From Duganella sp. 1411 (GTDB lineage: Bacteria; Pseudomonadota; Gammaproteobacteria; Burkholderiales; Burkholderiaceae_D): DNA of 64,000 bases. Within the stretch, counting starts at the first letter, position 1, and every line of letters starts with the position of its first letter. Location of the stretch: NCBI RefSeq assembly GCF_017833525.1, contig NZ_JAFICD010000003.1, positions 434,001 to 498,000 of the forward strand, read 5' to 3'. Shown piece by piece: positions 51,153 to 58,750 of the stretch. Under the pieces are notes generated by a model that worked only from the letters and a program-made list of their open reading frames with translations, was not told the DNA's origin and searched no databases. The translations under genes were made by a program, and so were the position numbers.

Positions 51153-52898
51153 TCACGCCGCGCCGGCCGGCCCGTCGTCGATCCGGGCCAGCCGGTCGGC
51201 GCGCTCCTGGGCGGTGTGGAAGCCGGCCGCGCCCAAGGTCATGCCGGCCGCGCCCAGCGCGAAACCGGCCAGTTGCAAGCCCGACTCGACCGCCTCCGAC
51301 ACCACCTCGGTGGCGCCGGCCTTCTTCAGCGCCAGCGCGTGTTTTTCGTCGCGCGCCCGGGCCACCAGGCACAGTTGCGGATAGTGCCGGCGCAGCGCGC
51401 CGACCGCGTGCAGCGCCGCGCGCGGATCGTCCATGGTCAGCACCACGCAGACGGCGTCGTTGACGCCCAGCCGGCGCAACAGCTCGGGCAACGAGGCGTC
51501 GCCCGAGAAGACGCGGTCGCCGTGGCGCTGGCTTCTGGCGCGCTCGACCAGATGGCGGTCGCGCTCGACCGCGACGTAGGCGATGCCCTGTTTGTCGAGC
51601 ACGTCGGCGATCAACCGTCCCACCCGGCCGAAGCCGCCGATGATGACGTGCCCGCCCAGCCGGCTGGCGGCGCGCGGCTGGCCGGGCGCTTGGGCGGCGT
51701 CGGCGCCGGCCGCCGCGCGCTTGGCCAGCGCCGCGCCCGCCGCGGCGGCGGCCGGCGCCAGCAGCATGCTCAGGCTGACCACCAGCAGCAGGAATTGGCT
51801 GGCCTCCGGCGTCAGCAGCCGCGTGCTGACGGCGTAGGCGAGGATGATGAAGGCGAACTCGCCGCCGTGGCCCAGCAGCAGCCCGGCCTGCAGCGCGGGC
51901 GCCCATCCCAGCCGCGCCAGCAACACCGTCACCACCAGCGCCTTCACCACGAGCAGCCCCAGCACCGACGCCGGCAGCAGCAGCGGGAACTGGGCCGCCA
52001 GCCGCAGGTCGACCTGCATCCCCACCGCCATGAAGAACAGCCCCATCAGCAGCCCTTTGAACGGCTCGACGATGATCTCCACCTCGTACTGGAACTCGGT
52101 GTCGGCCAGCAGCAGGCCGGCCAGCAACGCCCCCAGCGCCAGCGACAAGCCGCTGGCCGCCGTCAGGGCGGCGATGCCCAGCGCCAGCAACAGGATCAGC
52201 GCGACGAACACCTCCGGCTGGCGCTGGACGGCGGGCGACGCCAGCAAGGGCCTGGCGACGCGCCGTCCGATCACGTACAGCAGCGTGATGGTGGCGGCCG
52301 CCTTGGCGACGGCAATCGCCAATGCCCACCCCAGCGCCTGCCCCGCGCCGCCGGCCAGGCCTTCGACCAGGATCAGCGCCGGCACCACGGCCAGGTCCTG
52401 CAGCATCAGGATGGCGAAGCACTTCTGGCCCAGCGCGGTTTTCAAGGTGTGCTGCTTGTTCATCAGCTCGACCGCGACGGCGGTGCTGGACATCGCCAGC
52501 GTCAGTCCGACCGCCATGGCGGCGGCCGGCGGGTTGCCGAACAGGAAGGCGATCAGGCCGATCGCGCCGGCGGTGATGCCGACCTGGGCCGCGCCGGTGC
52601 CGAACACGTCGCGCCGCAACGCCCACAGCCGCGTCGGCGACAGCTCCAGCCCGATCATGAACATCAGGAACACGATGCCCAGCTCGGCCAGCGATTTGAT
52701 GCGCTCGACGTCCTGGAACGTCACCAGCGCCAGCCACGGCACGCCGCCGGCCCAGTCGCCGATGCCGTGGGGACCGAAAAAGATGCCGACCACCAGGAAT
52801 CCCAGCATCTGGTTGACGCGCAGCCGCTGCAGCGCCGGCACCAGGATGCCGGCCAGCGCCAGGAACAACAGGGTTTCACGGAGGTGGGATGCTGGCAT
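51153..52898 (-). CDS. Monovalent cation:proton antiporter-2 family protein (KefB/KefC-like)
   Basis: The 581-residue protein has an N-terminal Na+/H+-exchanger-type membrane domain of about 12 helices (MPASHLRETLLFLALAGILV ... FLMFMIGLELSPTRLWALR ... LMLQDLAVVPALI). A cytosolic TrkA-N/RCK domain follows (GHVIIGGFGRVGRLIADVLDKQG). It probably exchanges K+ or Na+ for protons. The ATG at 52898 fits the family; the longer frame upstream is unsupported. Confidence 0.92.
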   Translation of the reverse strand: MPASHLRETLLFLALAGILVPALQRLRVNQMLGFLVVGIFFGPHGIGDWAGGVPWLALVTFQDVERIKSLAELGIVFLMFMIGLELSPTRLWALRRDVFGTGAAQVGITAGAIGLIAFLFGNPPAAAMAVGLTLAMSSTAVAVELMNKQHTLKTALGQKCFAILMLQDLAVVPALILVEGLAGGAGQALGWALAIAVAKAAATITLLYVIGRRVARPLLASPAVQRQPEVFVALILLLALGIAALTAASGLSLALGALLAGLLLADTEFQYEVEIIVEPFKGLLMGLFFMAVGMQVDLRLAAQFPLLLPASVLGLLVVKALVVTVLLARLGWAPALQAGLLLGHGGEFAFIILAYAVSTRLLTPEASQFLLLVVSLSMLLAPAAAAAGAALAKRAAAGADAAQAPGQPRAASRLGGHVIIGGFGRVGRLIADVLDKQGIAYVAVERDRHLVERARSQRHGDRVFSGDASLPELLRRLGVNDAVCVVLTMDDPRAALHAVGALRRHYPQLCLVARARDEKHALALKKAGATEVVSEAVESGLQLAGFALGAAGMTLGAAGFHTAQERADRLARIDDGPAGAA

Positions 52899-53017
52899 GG
52901 GGGCGGCGGGGTCATGGAGTTGGGTCGAGTGTAGGGGCTGGCCTGCGTTGGCGCAAGCGATAGCGGCCACGCCGGGTTCCCGTGCCGGACCGTTCCGGTT
53001 TCTTTCCCTACTGTCCG

Positions 53018-54373
53018 CTAGCGCGGCTCGGCCGCCTTGCCGGCTTTGCCGTCGGTCAGCAGGTCGACCGCCGGCAGGTCGACCACCACCCGGTCGCGGC
53101 CGCTGTCCTTGGCCACGTACAGCGCCTCGTCGGCGCGCTTGATGGCGTCGCCGATGTCGTCGTTCGGCGTGAGCTCGGCCACGCCGAACGAGGCGGTGAT
53201 GCCGTGCCCGGTGGACCAGCGCGTGTTCTTCAGGCCGACGCGCAATTTCTCCGCCAGCACGCGCGCCTGCTCGGCGCCGGTGCCCGAGCAAATGATCAGG
53301 AACTCCTCGCCGCCCCACCGCACCAGCTTGTCGCTGGAGCGGATGCCGGCCGTGATCACGGCGGCGAACTGGCGCAGCACGGCGTCGCCGGCGTCGTGGC
53401 CGTGCTCGTCGTTGATGTGCTTGAAGTGGTCGATGTCGGCGAACACCACCGACATCGGCGCGGCCAGGATGGCGGGCGTGCTCATCAGCGCGGCGCGCAG
53501 CCCCTGGCGGTTCAGCGCGCCCGTCAGCGGGTCGGTGTTGACCTGCTCGACCAGCTCGCGCGCCTCCAGCTGCAGCGCGCGGTTGACCTCGCTAAGCAAG
53601 CTCAAGCGCTTGCTGCTGTGGCGCAGCTGGCGGCGCAGCTGCAGCGACGCCATCAGCGGCCAGCCGGCCGCGCACAGTATCCACGCGCCCATCAGCAGCA
53701 TGTAGAGCCGGCCCTGGCTGATCCATTTGCCGTGGAAGCGCAGCGCGCGCAACTCGACGACGTGTTCGCCGGCGTCGCCGGTGGCGCCGGTGTGCAGTTC
53801 GACGCGCGTGACGTTGTCGATGCGCATGCCGGACTCCTCGAGCGGCACTTTCTTCCAATCGACCCACCAGGTGGCCGTGTGGAACACGTTCAGCGGAATT
53901 TGCGTCACGCCCTGCGTCGGCACCGTGAATTCGAGTTCGTTCACTTTGAGCGACATCCAGTCGTCCAAGGTCGAGAAGTTCGGTTCGAAGTTCAACAACA
54001 TGACGCGCAGCGCGTGGCGCCCCGGGCCGCTGTAGCGCGCGTCGATGCTGACCGAGTCGAACTCCGACAGGTCCAGGCCCTTGGTGCCCTGGCCGACGAA
54101 AAACATGTATTTGCAGTGGGGCCAATCGATCTTGTGCGTCAGCTGGCAGCGCATGCGCAACACGCCGCCGCCGCGTTCGAGCGTGGCGACGCTGCCGCCG
54201 CCGCTGCCGCGGTCGTCCGACACTTCCAGCGGGGTCTTTTTACGGTCGGACAGTTCGATGACCCTTTCCATCCCGTAGTGATGCCACGTCAGCAAGCCGA
54301 TGGTCGCGGCCAACAGCGCGCCGGTGACATAACGCATGAAGGCGGGAACGTGTGGCGCGGGGTCGGGGCGCAT
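53018..54373 (-). CDS. Membrane diguanylate cyclase (GGEEF)
   Basis: The 451-residue protein has an N-terminal membrane helix (about 12-30) and a periplasmic domain of around 200 residues with jelly-roll-like strands. A second helix (LYMLLMGAWILCAAGWPLMA) and a cytosolic GGDEF domain follow, with active site RWGGEEF and an upstream inhibitory RxxD (RSSD) 5 residues before it. It should make cyclic di-GMP under product feedback. Its start overlaps the stop of the YciI-like gene by one base. Confidence 0.92.
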   Translation of the reverse strand: MRPDPAPHVPAFMRYVTGALLAATIGLLTWHHYGMERVIELSDRKKTPLEVSDDRGSGGGSVATLERGGGVLRMRCQLTHKIDWPHCKYMFFVGQGTKGLDLSEFDSVSIDARYSGPGRHALRVMLLNFEPNFSTLDDWMSLKVNELEFTVPTQGVTQIPLNVFHTATWWVDWKKVPLEESGMRIDNVTRVELHTGATGDAGEHVVELRALRFHGKWISQGRLYMLLMGAWILCAAGWPLMASLQLRRQLRHSSKRLSLLSEVNRALQLEARELVEQVNTDPLTGALNRQGLRAALMSTPAILAAPMSVVFADIDHFKHINDEHGHDAGDAVLRQFAAVITAGIRSSDKLVRWGGEEFLIICSGTGAEQARVLAEKLRVGLKNTRWSTGHGITASFGVAELTPNDDIGDAIKRADEALYVAKDSGRDRVVVDLPAVDLLTDGKAGKAAEPR

Positions 54374-54687
54374 CAGGGCGGCGCGCCCGTCAGCCGCGCG
54401 ATTTCCACCCACCCGTGTTCGTCGAAAATCGGGCACTCCTCGGCCAGCCGGACGGCGTCGTTGAAATCGGTGGCCGCCACCAGCGAGTAACCGGCCAGCG
54501 AACTGCCGGACAGCTTGGGGCCGAGCAGCCGGCTGCTGACCTCGACGCTGTTGTGGGTGACGCCGCCACGGTCGATGAGCGCGGCGCCGAGCGCGTCGAA
54601 CCAGGCCGACCAGCGTCCGCCGTCGTGCTGCGCGGCCGCCGACGTGCCGCCGGGAGCGCCGCGATAGACGATCAGGAATCGCTCCAT
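54373..54687 (-). CDS. YciI-like (YCII-related domain) protein
   Basis: The 104-residue protein has the YCII fold pattern: MERFLIVYRG, HDGGRWSAWFDALGAAL, GYSLVAATDFNDAVRLAEECPIF and HGWVEIARL. Members are small, of unclear enzymatic role, often placed near sigma factors or regulators. It is coupled to the diguanylate cyclase gene by a one-base overlap. Confidence 0.85.
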   Translation of the reverse strand: MERFLIVYRGAPGGTSAAAQHDGGRWSAWFDALGAALIDRGGVTHNSVEVSSRLLGPKLSGSSLAGYSLVAATDFNDAVRLAEECPIFDEHGWVEIARLTGAPP

Positions 54688-54894
54688 GTTGTCTCCTCCT
54701 CATCGAACGGGAAAGCGCGGCGCCAGGTGCCGCGGCCAGACTGAAACCTTAGCAGAAGCGGGAGGGCGGCGACGCACCGCTGATGGCGCCGCGCCCGGCG
54801 TGCGCGCCCGCGCCGGGCGCCATCGATGCGGCCGGCGTCGGACCTGGATTCATGATTTCTGGTATTTTGTGGGACGCATAGTTGAAAGGCACAC

Positions 54895-55599
54895 ATGAAC
54901 GATCTCTCCACCTTCCCCATCACCAAAAAATGGCCGGCGCGCCACCCCGACCGTATCCAGCTATATTCGCTGCCAACCCCGAACGGCGTCAAGGTTTCGA
55001 TCATGCTGGAGGAAACCGGGCTGCCGTACGAGCCGCACCTGGTCAATTTCGACACCGGCGACCAGCTGTCGCCGGAATTCCTGTCGCTCAATCCGAACAA
55101 CAAGATCCCCGCCATCCTCGACCCGGACGGGCCGGACGGCAAGCCGCTGGCGCTGTTCGAATCGGGCGCGATCCTGATCTATCTGGCGGCCAAGAGCGGC
55201 CGCTTGCTGCCGGCCGACACCGCCGGGCGCTACGAGGCGCTGCAGTGGCTGATGTTCCAGATGGGCGGCATCGGTCCGATGTTCGGCCAGGTCGGGTTCT
55301 TCCACAAGTTCGCCGGCAAGGACTACGAGGACAAGCGTCCGCGCGACCGCTACGTGGCCGAGGCCAAGCGCCTGCTGGGCGTGCTCAACGAGCAGCTGGC
55401 GACGCGCCGCTGGGTGGTCGGCGACGAGTACACGATCGCCGACATCGCCATCTTCCCGTGGGTGCGCAACCTGGTCGGCTTTTATGGCGCCGGCGAGCTG
55501 GTGGGCATCGCCGACTTCCCGCACGTGACGCGCGCGCTGGAGGCGTTCGTCGCCCGGCCGGCCGTGGCCAGGGGGCTGGAGATACCGAAGCGGGCCTAG
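54895..55599 (+). CDS. Glutathione S-transferase family protein (YfcG/YghU-like)
   Basis: The 234-residue protein has an N-terminal thioredoxin-like domain with YSLPTPNGVKVSIMLEETGLPYEPHLV (the TPNG motif of nu-class GSTs) and NPNNKIPAILDPDGPDGKPLALFESGAILIYLA. A helical C-terminal domain includes VVGDEYTIADIAIFPWVRNL. It probably has disulphide-bond reductase activity with glutathione. It is monocistronic. Confidence 0.92.
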   Translation: MNDLSTFPITKKWPARHPDRIQLYSLPTPNGVKVSIMLEETGLPYEPHLVNFDTGDQLSPEFLSLNPNNKIPAILDPDGPDGKPLALFESGAILIYLAAKSGRLLPADTAGRYEALQWLMFQMGGIGPMFGQVGFFHKFAGKDYEDKRPRDRYVAEAKRLLGVLNEQLATRRWVVGDEYTIADIAIFPWVRNLVGFYGAGELVGIADFPHVTRALEAFVARPAVARGLEIPKRA

Positions 55600-55602
55600 T
55601 CG

Positions 55603-55667
55603 GCCAGCGATGCGCCGTCGGCGGCTCGCCGATGGCGGATTACGCTGCGCTAATCCGCCCTACGTGG
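55603..55667. repeat. Dispersed palindromic repeat, copy 4 (right half only)
   Basis: GGCGGATTACGCTGCGCTAA followed by TCCGCCCTACGTGG matches the right half of the copies at 6617, 16035 and 22547. The left GTAGGGCGGATTA arm is missing and GST-flanking sequence takes its place. It is a truncated member of the family in the convergent GST/chemotaxis receptor gap. Confidence 0.75.
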
Positions 55668-55703
55668 CTCCGTGGTTCCTTGGTTCCGTGGCGCGGCGTC
55701 CGT

Positions 55704-57611
55704 TTAATACTTGACGAACTTCGATTCGTCCGGCGCCACGCCGGCCAGGTCGACGTGGCGCGCCGTCAGCGTGCTGCGCGCGGTGGTCCGCGGTTGCTGG
55801 CGTGGCGCAACGCTCCTGGCGGTGCCGCCGCCATGGCTGATCTTGAAGAAGCTCATCGCCTGCTGCAGCTCCTCGGCCTGGCTGCTCATCTGCTCGGCCG
55901 TCGACGCCAGCTCCTCCGAGCCGGCCGCGTTTTGCTGCGTGGTCTGGCTCAGCTGGGCGATGGCGCCGTTGATCTGCGCCAGCCCCGACGACTGCTCCTC
56001 CGACGCCGCCGTGATCTCCTGCACCAGCTCGGACGTCTTTTTGATGTTGGGCACCATCGCGCCCAGCATCTGGCCGGCCTGCTCGGCCAGGCTGACGCTG
56101 CTGGTGGCGACCTCGCCGATCTCCTGCGCGGCGATCTGGCTGCGCTCGGCCAGCTTGCGCACCTCGGCCGCGACCACGGCGAAGCCCTTGCCGTGCTCGC
56201 CCGCGCGCGCCGCCTCGATGGCCGCGTTCAGCGCCAGCAGGTTGGTCTGGTAGGCGATGTCGTCGATGATCAGCACCTTGGCGGCGATCTGCTTCATCGC
56301 CGACACCGTCGAGCGCACCGCCTCGCCGCCCTCGGTGGCCTCGCTCGCCGCGCGGCTGGCCATGGCGTCGGTGACCTTGGCGTTGTCGGTGTTTTGCGCC
56401 ACCGACGCCGTCATCTGCTCGACCGACGCCGAGGTCTCCTCGACGCCGGCGGCCTGCTCGCTGGCCGCCTGCGCCAGCGAGTTGGCCGTCGCGCTGACCT
56501 CCTCGGAGGCGGCCGCCAGCCCCTCGGCGTTGGCGTTGACCTCGGCCACCACCTGCGCCAGCTTGGCGACGGTGTTGTTGGCATATTTTTTCAGCTCGCC
56601 GAACGCGCCCTCGTACGGCTTGTCGATGGTCTGCGTCAGGTCGCCTTCCGACATCGCGCCCATGACCCGCACCACGTCGTCGATGCTGGCGCCGGTGGTG
56701 GTGGCCAGCTGGTTCAAGCCCTCGCCCATCTCGCGCTGGAAGCCCTGCAGGCCGTTGAGGTCGATGCGCGCGGCGAAGTTGCCGCGGTTGGCCGCCTCCA
56801 CCACCGAGCGCTGGCCGTCGATCACTTGCTTCAGTTTGCCCACCATCTGCTTGACGTTGAGCAGCAGGCTGCCGCGGTCGCCCGGCTTGGTCTGCACCTC
56901 GCCGCTGAGGTCGCCGTCGGAAATGCGCCGCATCACCTCGGCCGCGTAGCTCGGCTCGCCGCCGAGGGTCTTGACCAGGCTGGCGGTGATCAGCCACGCC
57001 AGTACCACCGCCGCCAGCACCGCCGCCACCGACAGCGTGACGATCGTGGTGCGCGTGGTCTCGTAGTTGGCGTTGGCGGTGACACGCTCCTGGTCCATCA
57101 GCTCGTTCTGGAACTTGACCAGCGCCTCGAGCGACGCCAGGTAGCCGCTATTGACGACGGCGAACTGCTCCTTCAGATAGACCACCGCTTTCTTGGGATC
57201 GCTCTTCATCAGCTCGTACATCTCGTTGTACGCGGGATTGAGCTGGCTGTTCTTGTCGGTGATTTCCTTGAACATCACGCGCGCCTTGGGCAGGGTCAAC
57301 AGCTTGTCGAGCTTGGCCAGCGCCTCGCCCACCTTGACCCGGTTGCCCTCCGCGATGGCGCGGTATTTCTCGCGCTCCTCGTCGCTGCTGGCCAGCAGCA
57401 TGCTGCGCATCTGGCGGCCGTTGTCGAGCGTGCGCATGGCCGCCTCGTTGGCCAGCAGCACCTTCGGATAGCGGTCCTCCATGATCAGGTCCCTGTCCTC
57501 GTCCATGGCCGCCATGCGCTGCATGCTGACCAGCGACAGCACCAGCAACAACAGCACCACCGCGCCGAATCCCAGCGCGAGCCGGACCGCCACCTTCATG
57601 TTTGCAAACAT
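55704..57611 (-). CDS. Methyl-accepting chemotaxis protein with four-helix-bundle sensor and HAMP
   Basis: The 635-residue receptor starts MFANMKVAVRLALGFGAVVL. It has a periplasmic four-helix-bundle domain (about 35-190), a second membrane helix (VTLSVAAVLAAVVLAWLITA), a HAMP domain and a signalling domain. The conserved tip is DDIAYQTNLLALNAAIEAARAGEHGKGFAVVAAEVRKLAERS. It is an ordinary inner-membrane chemoreceptor. The ligand is unknown. Confidence 0.95.
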   Translation of the reverse strand: MFANMKVAVRLALGFGAVVLLLLVLSLVSMQRMAAMDEDRDLIMEDRYPKVLLANEAAMRTLDNGRQMRSMLLASSDEEREKYRAIAEGNRVKVGEALAKLDKLLTLPKARVMFKEITDKNSQLNPAYNEMYELMKSDPKKAVVYLKEQFAVVNSGYLASLEALVKFQNELMDQERVTANANYETTRTTIVTLSVAAVLAAVVLAWLITASLVKTLGGEPSYAAEVMRRISDGDLSGEVQTKPGDRGSLLLNVKQMVGKLKQVIDGQRSVVEAANRGNFAARIDLNGLQGFQREMGEGLNQLATTTGASIDDVVRVMGAMSEGDLTQTIDKPYEGAFGELKKYANNTVAKLAQVVAEVNANAEGLAAASEEVSATANSLAQAASEQAAGVEETSASVEQMTASVAQNTDNAKVTDAMASRAASEATEGGEAVRSTVSAMKQIAAKVLIIDDIAYQTNLLALNAAIEAARAGEHGKGFAVVAAEVRKLAERSQIAAQEIGEVATSSVSLAEQAGQMLGAMVPNIKKTSELVQEITAASEEQSSGLAQINGAIAQLSQTTQQNAAGSEELASTAEQMSSQAEELQQAMSFFKISHGGGTARSVAPRQQPRTTARSTLTARHVDLAGVAPDESKFVKY

Positions 57612-58092
57612 AATTTCTCCTAAAGCGGATGCATCGCCGCCGCGCGCACGGCGCGCGGGCGATGGTTCGTGGACAAGCGAAAATGCGTCAGCGGGGAAGC
57701 GCCGTGGAGGCTAGCGATATACAAGCGGCGTTTCGGCTCGTCGTCGGATCGGGCTTGGGAGTTGCAAGCCATCTCGTGCCAGGCCCGTTGCGGGCGTGAG
57801 GACAAATCCAACACCATAGCGACCACATTCCCTTTTGAAATGCGCTACAACTAAATCAAAGTCTGATATTTATCATGTCACGTTCGCGTTACGCGTGGCA
57901 AGTATTTTCCGGACTGGTGCGTGGCGGGCGCGCGGCAAGCTTGCCGCCGGGCGGCGGCGGGCGCGGGGCGTTTCGCATACGCCCTTGTGGCATAAGGGCG
58001 TATGCGGGGCGGCGGGTCACTTGCGGCATGTAAGCCGCGCGCGCGGCGAACGTGGTTTTTTGTACGTGGCGCCGCGCCGCGGATGCGCGGCG
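57612..58092. other. Intergenic region with a strong hairpin
   Basis: 481 bp without a convincing gene. It must carry the promoter of the chemoreceptor (minus strand). The hairpin at 57974-58006 has 13-bp arms, CGCATACGCCCTT and AAGGGCGTATGCG, around a 7-nt loop. There is no T-run, so it may stabilise the 3' end of the hemerythrin transcript rather than terminate it. Confidence 0.6.
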
Positions 58093-58671
58093 TCAGCTTG
58101 TCCTGGACGACAGATAGCGGCCCGCCAGCAGGCCGCCGGCCGCCGCCAGCACCAGCGCCGTGGTGCTGCCGGAAAAGCCGATCACGCTGCTGGCGACGAG
58201 GGTGCCGGCCTTCGGCGCGGCCAGCTGCAGACGGCGCCGCGTCATTTGCGCGCCCAGCTCGCTCAGGCGGTCCTTGTCGAGCAGGCGTTCGGCGCGCGGC
58301 AGCAGCACGGTTTCCTCGTCGGCCACGTGGTGTATGACTTTCTGCATCAGTTCCAGCAGCACGCGGTCGTGCTCGGCGCCGGTGGTCTTGTCGGCGCGCA
58401 GCGCGGCGATCAGCTGGCGCATCTCGTTGTGCTCCGGTACGCTTTTCTGGATCACGCTGTCGGCGCTGTCGAGCTCGCGCATGACCGGATAAAAGCATTC
58501 CTCCTCCAGCGCGGCGTGGATCTCCAGCGCGGTGCAGATGGTTTCCGTCAACGCCTTCTTGACGCGCGGCTTGGCGTCGGCGGTGTACTGGTGGAAGGAC
58601 AGCATGACGTGGGTGTGATCCAGGCGGATCATGTCGGTGATGGACGGACTGAGTTTGCTAAGTTTAAACAT
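58093..58671 (-). CDS. Hemerythrin HHE domain protein with C-terminal membrane helix
   Basis: The 192-residue protein has the HHE iron ligand pattern: DMIRLDHTHVMLSFHQY, HAALEEECFYPVM, VPEHNEMRQLI and VIHHVADEETVLLP. A C-terminal hydrophobic segment (STTALVLAAAGGLLAGRYL) anchors it to the membrane. Likely roles are di-iron oxygen or nitric oxide sensing or repair. It is monocistronic. Confidence 0.9.
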   Translation of the reverse strand: MFKLSKLSPSITDMIRLDHTHVMLSFHQYTADAKPRVKKALTETICTALEIHAALEEECFYPVMRELDSADSVIQKSVPEHNEMRQLIAALRADKTTGAEHDRVLLELMQKVIHHVADEETVLLPRAERLLDKDRLSELGAQMTRRRLQLAAPKAGTLVASSVIGFSGSTTALVLAAAGGLLAGRYLSSRTS

Positions 58672-58750
58672 CGCTACGCTCCTCGAAGAACTGACGTCGT
58701 TATAGTCTTCGCCGTCCCGCCCTTCGAGGCTTGTGCTAGATCAAACGCGC

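Noticed and set aside
48958..51384. An 808-codon plus-strand frame across map, ParD-like and MFS genes
   Set aside because: It crosses three well-supported minus-strand genes and shows only His/Arg/Gln-rich low-complexity sequence typical of antisense frames.
54882..57623. A 913-codon plus-strand frame through the GST and chemoreceptor region
   Set aside because: The recognisable GST is in another frame, and the rest is antisense to the chemoreceptor.
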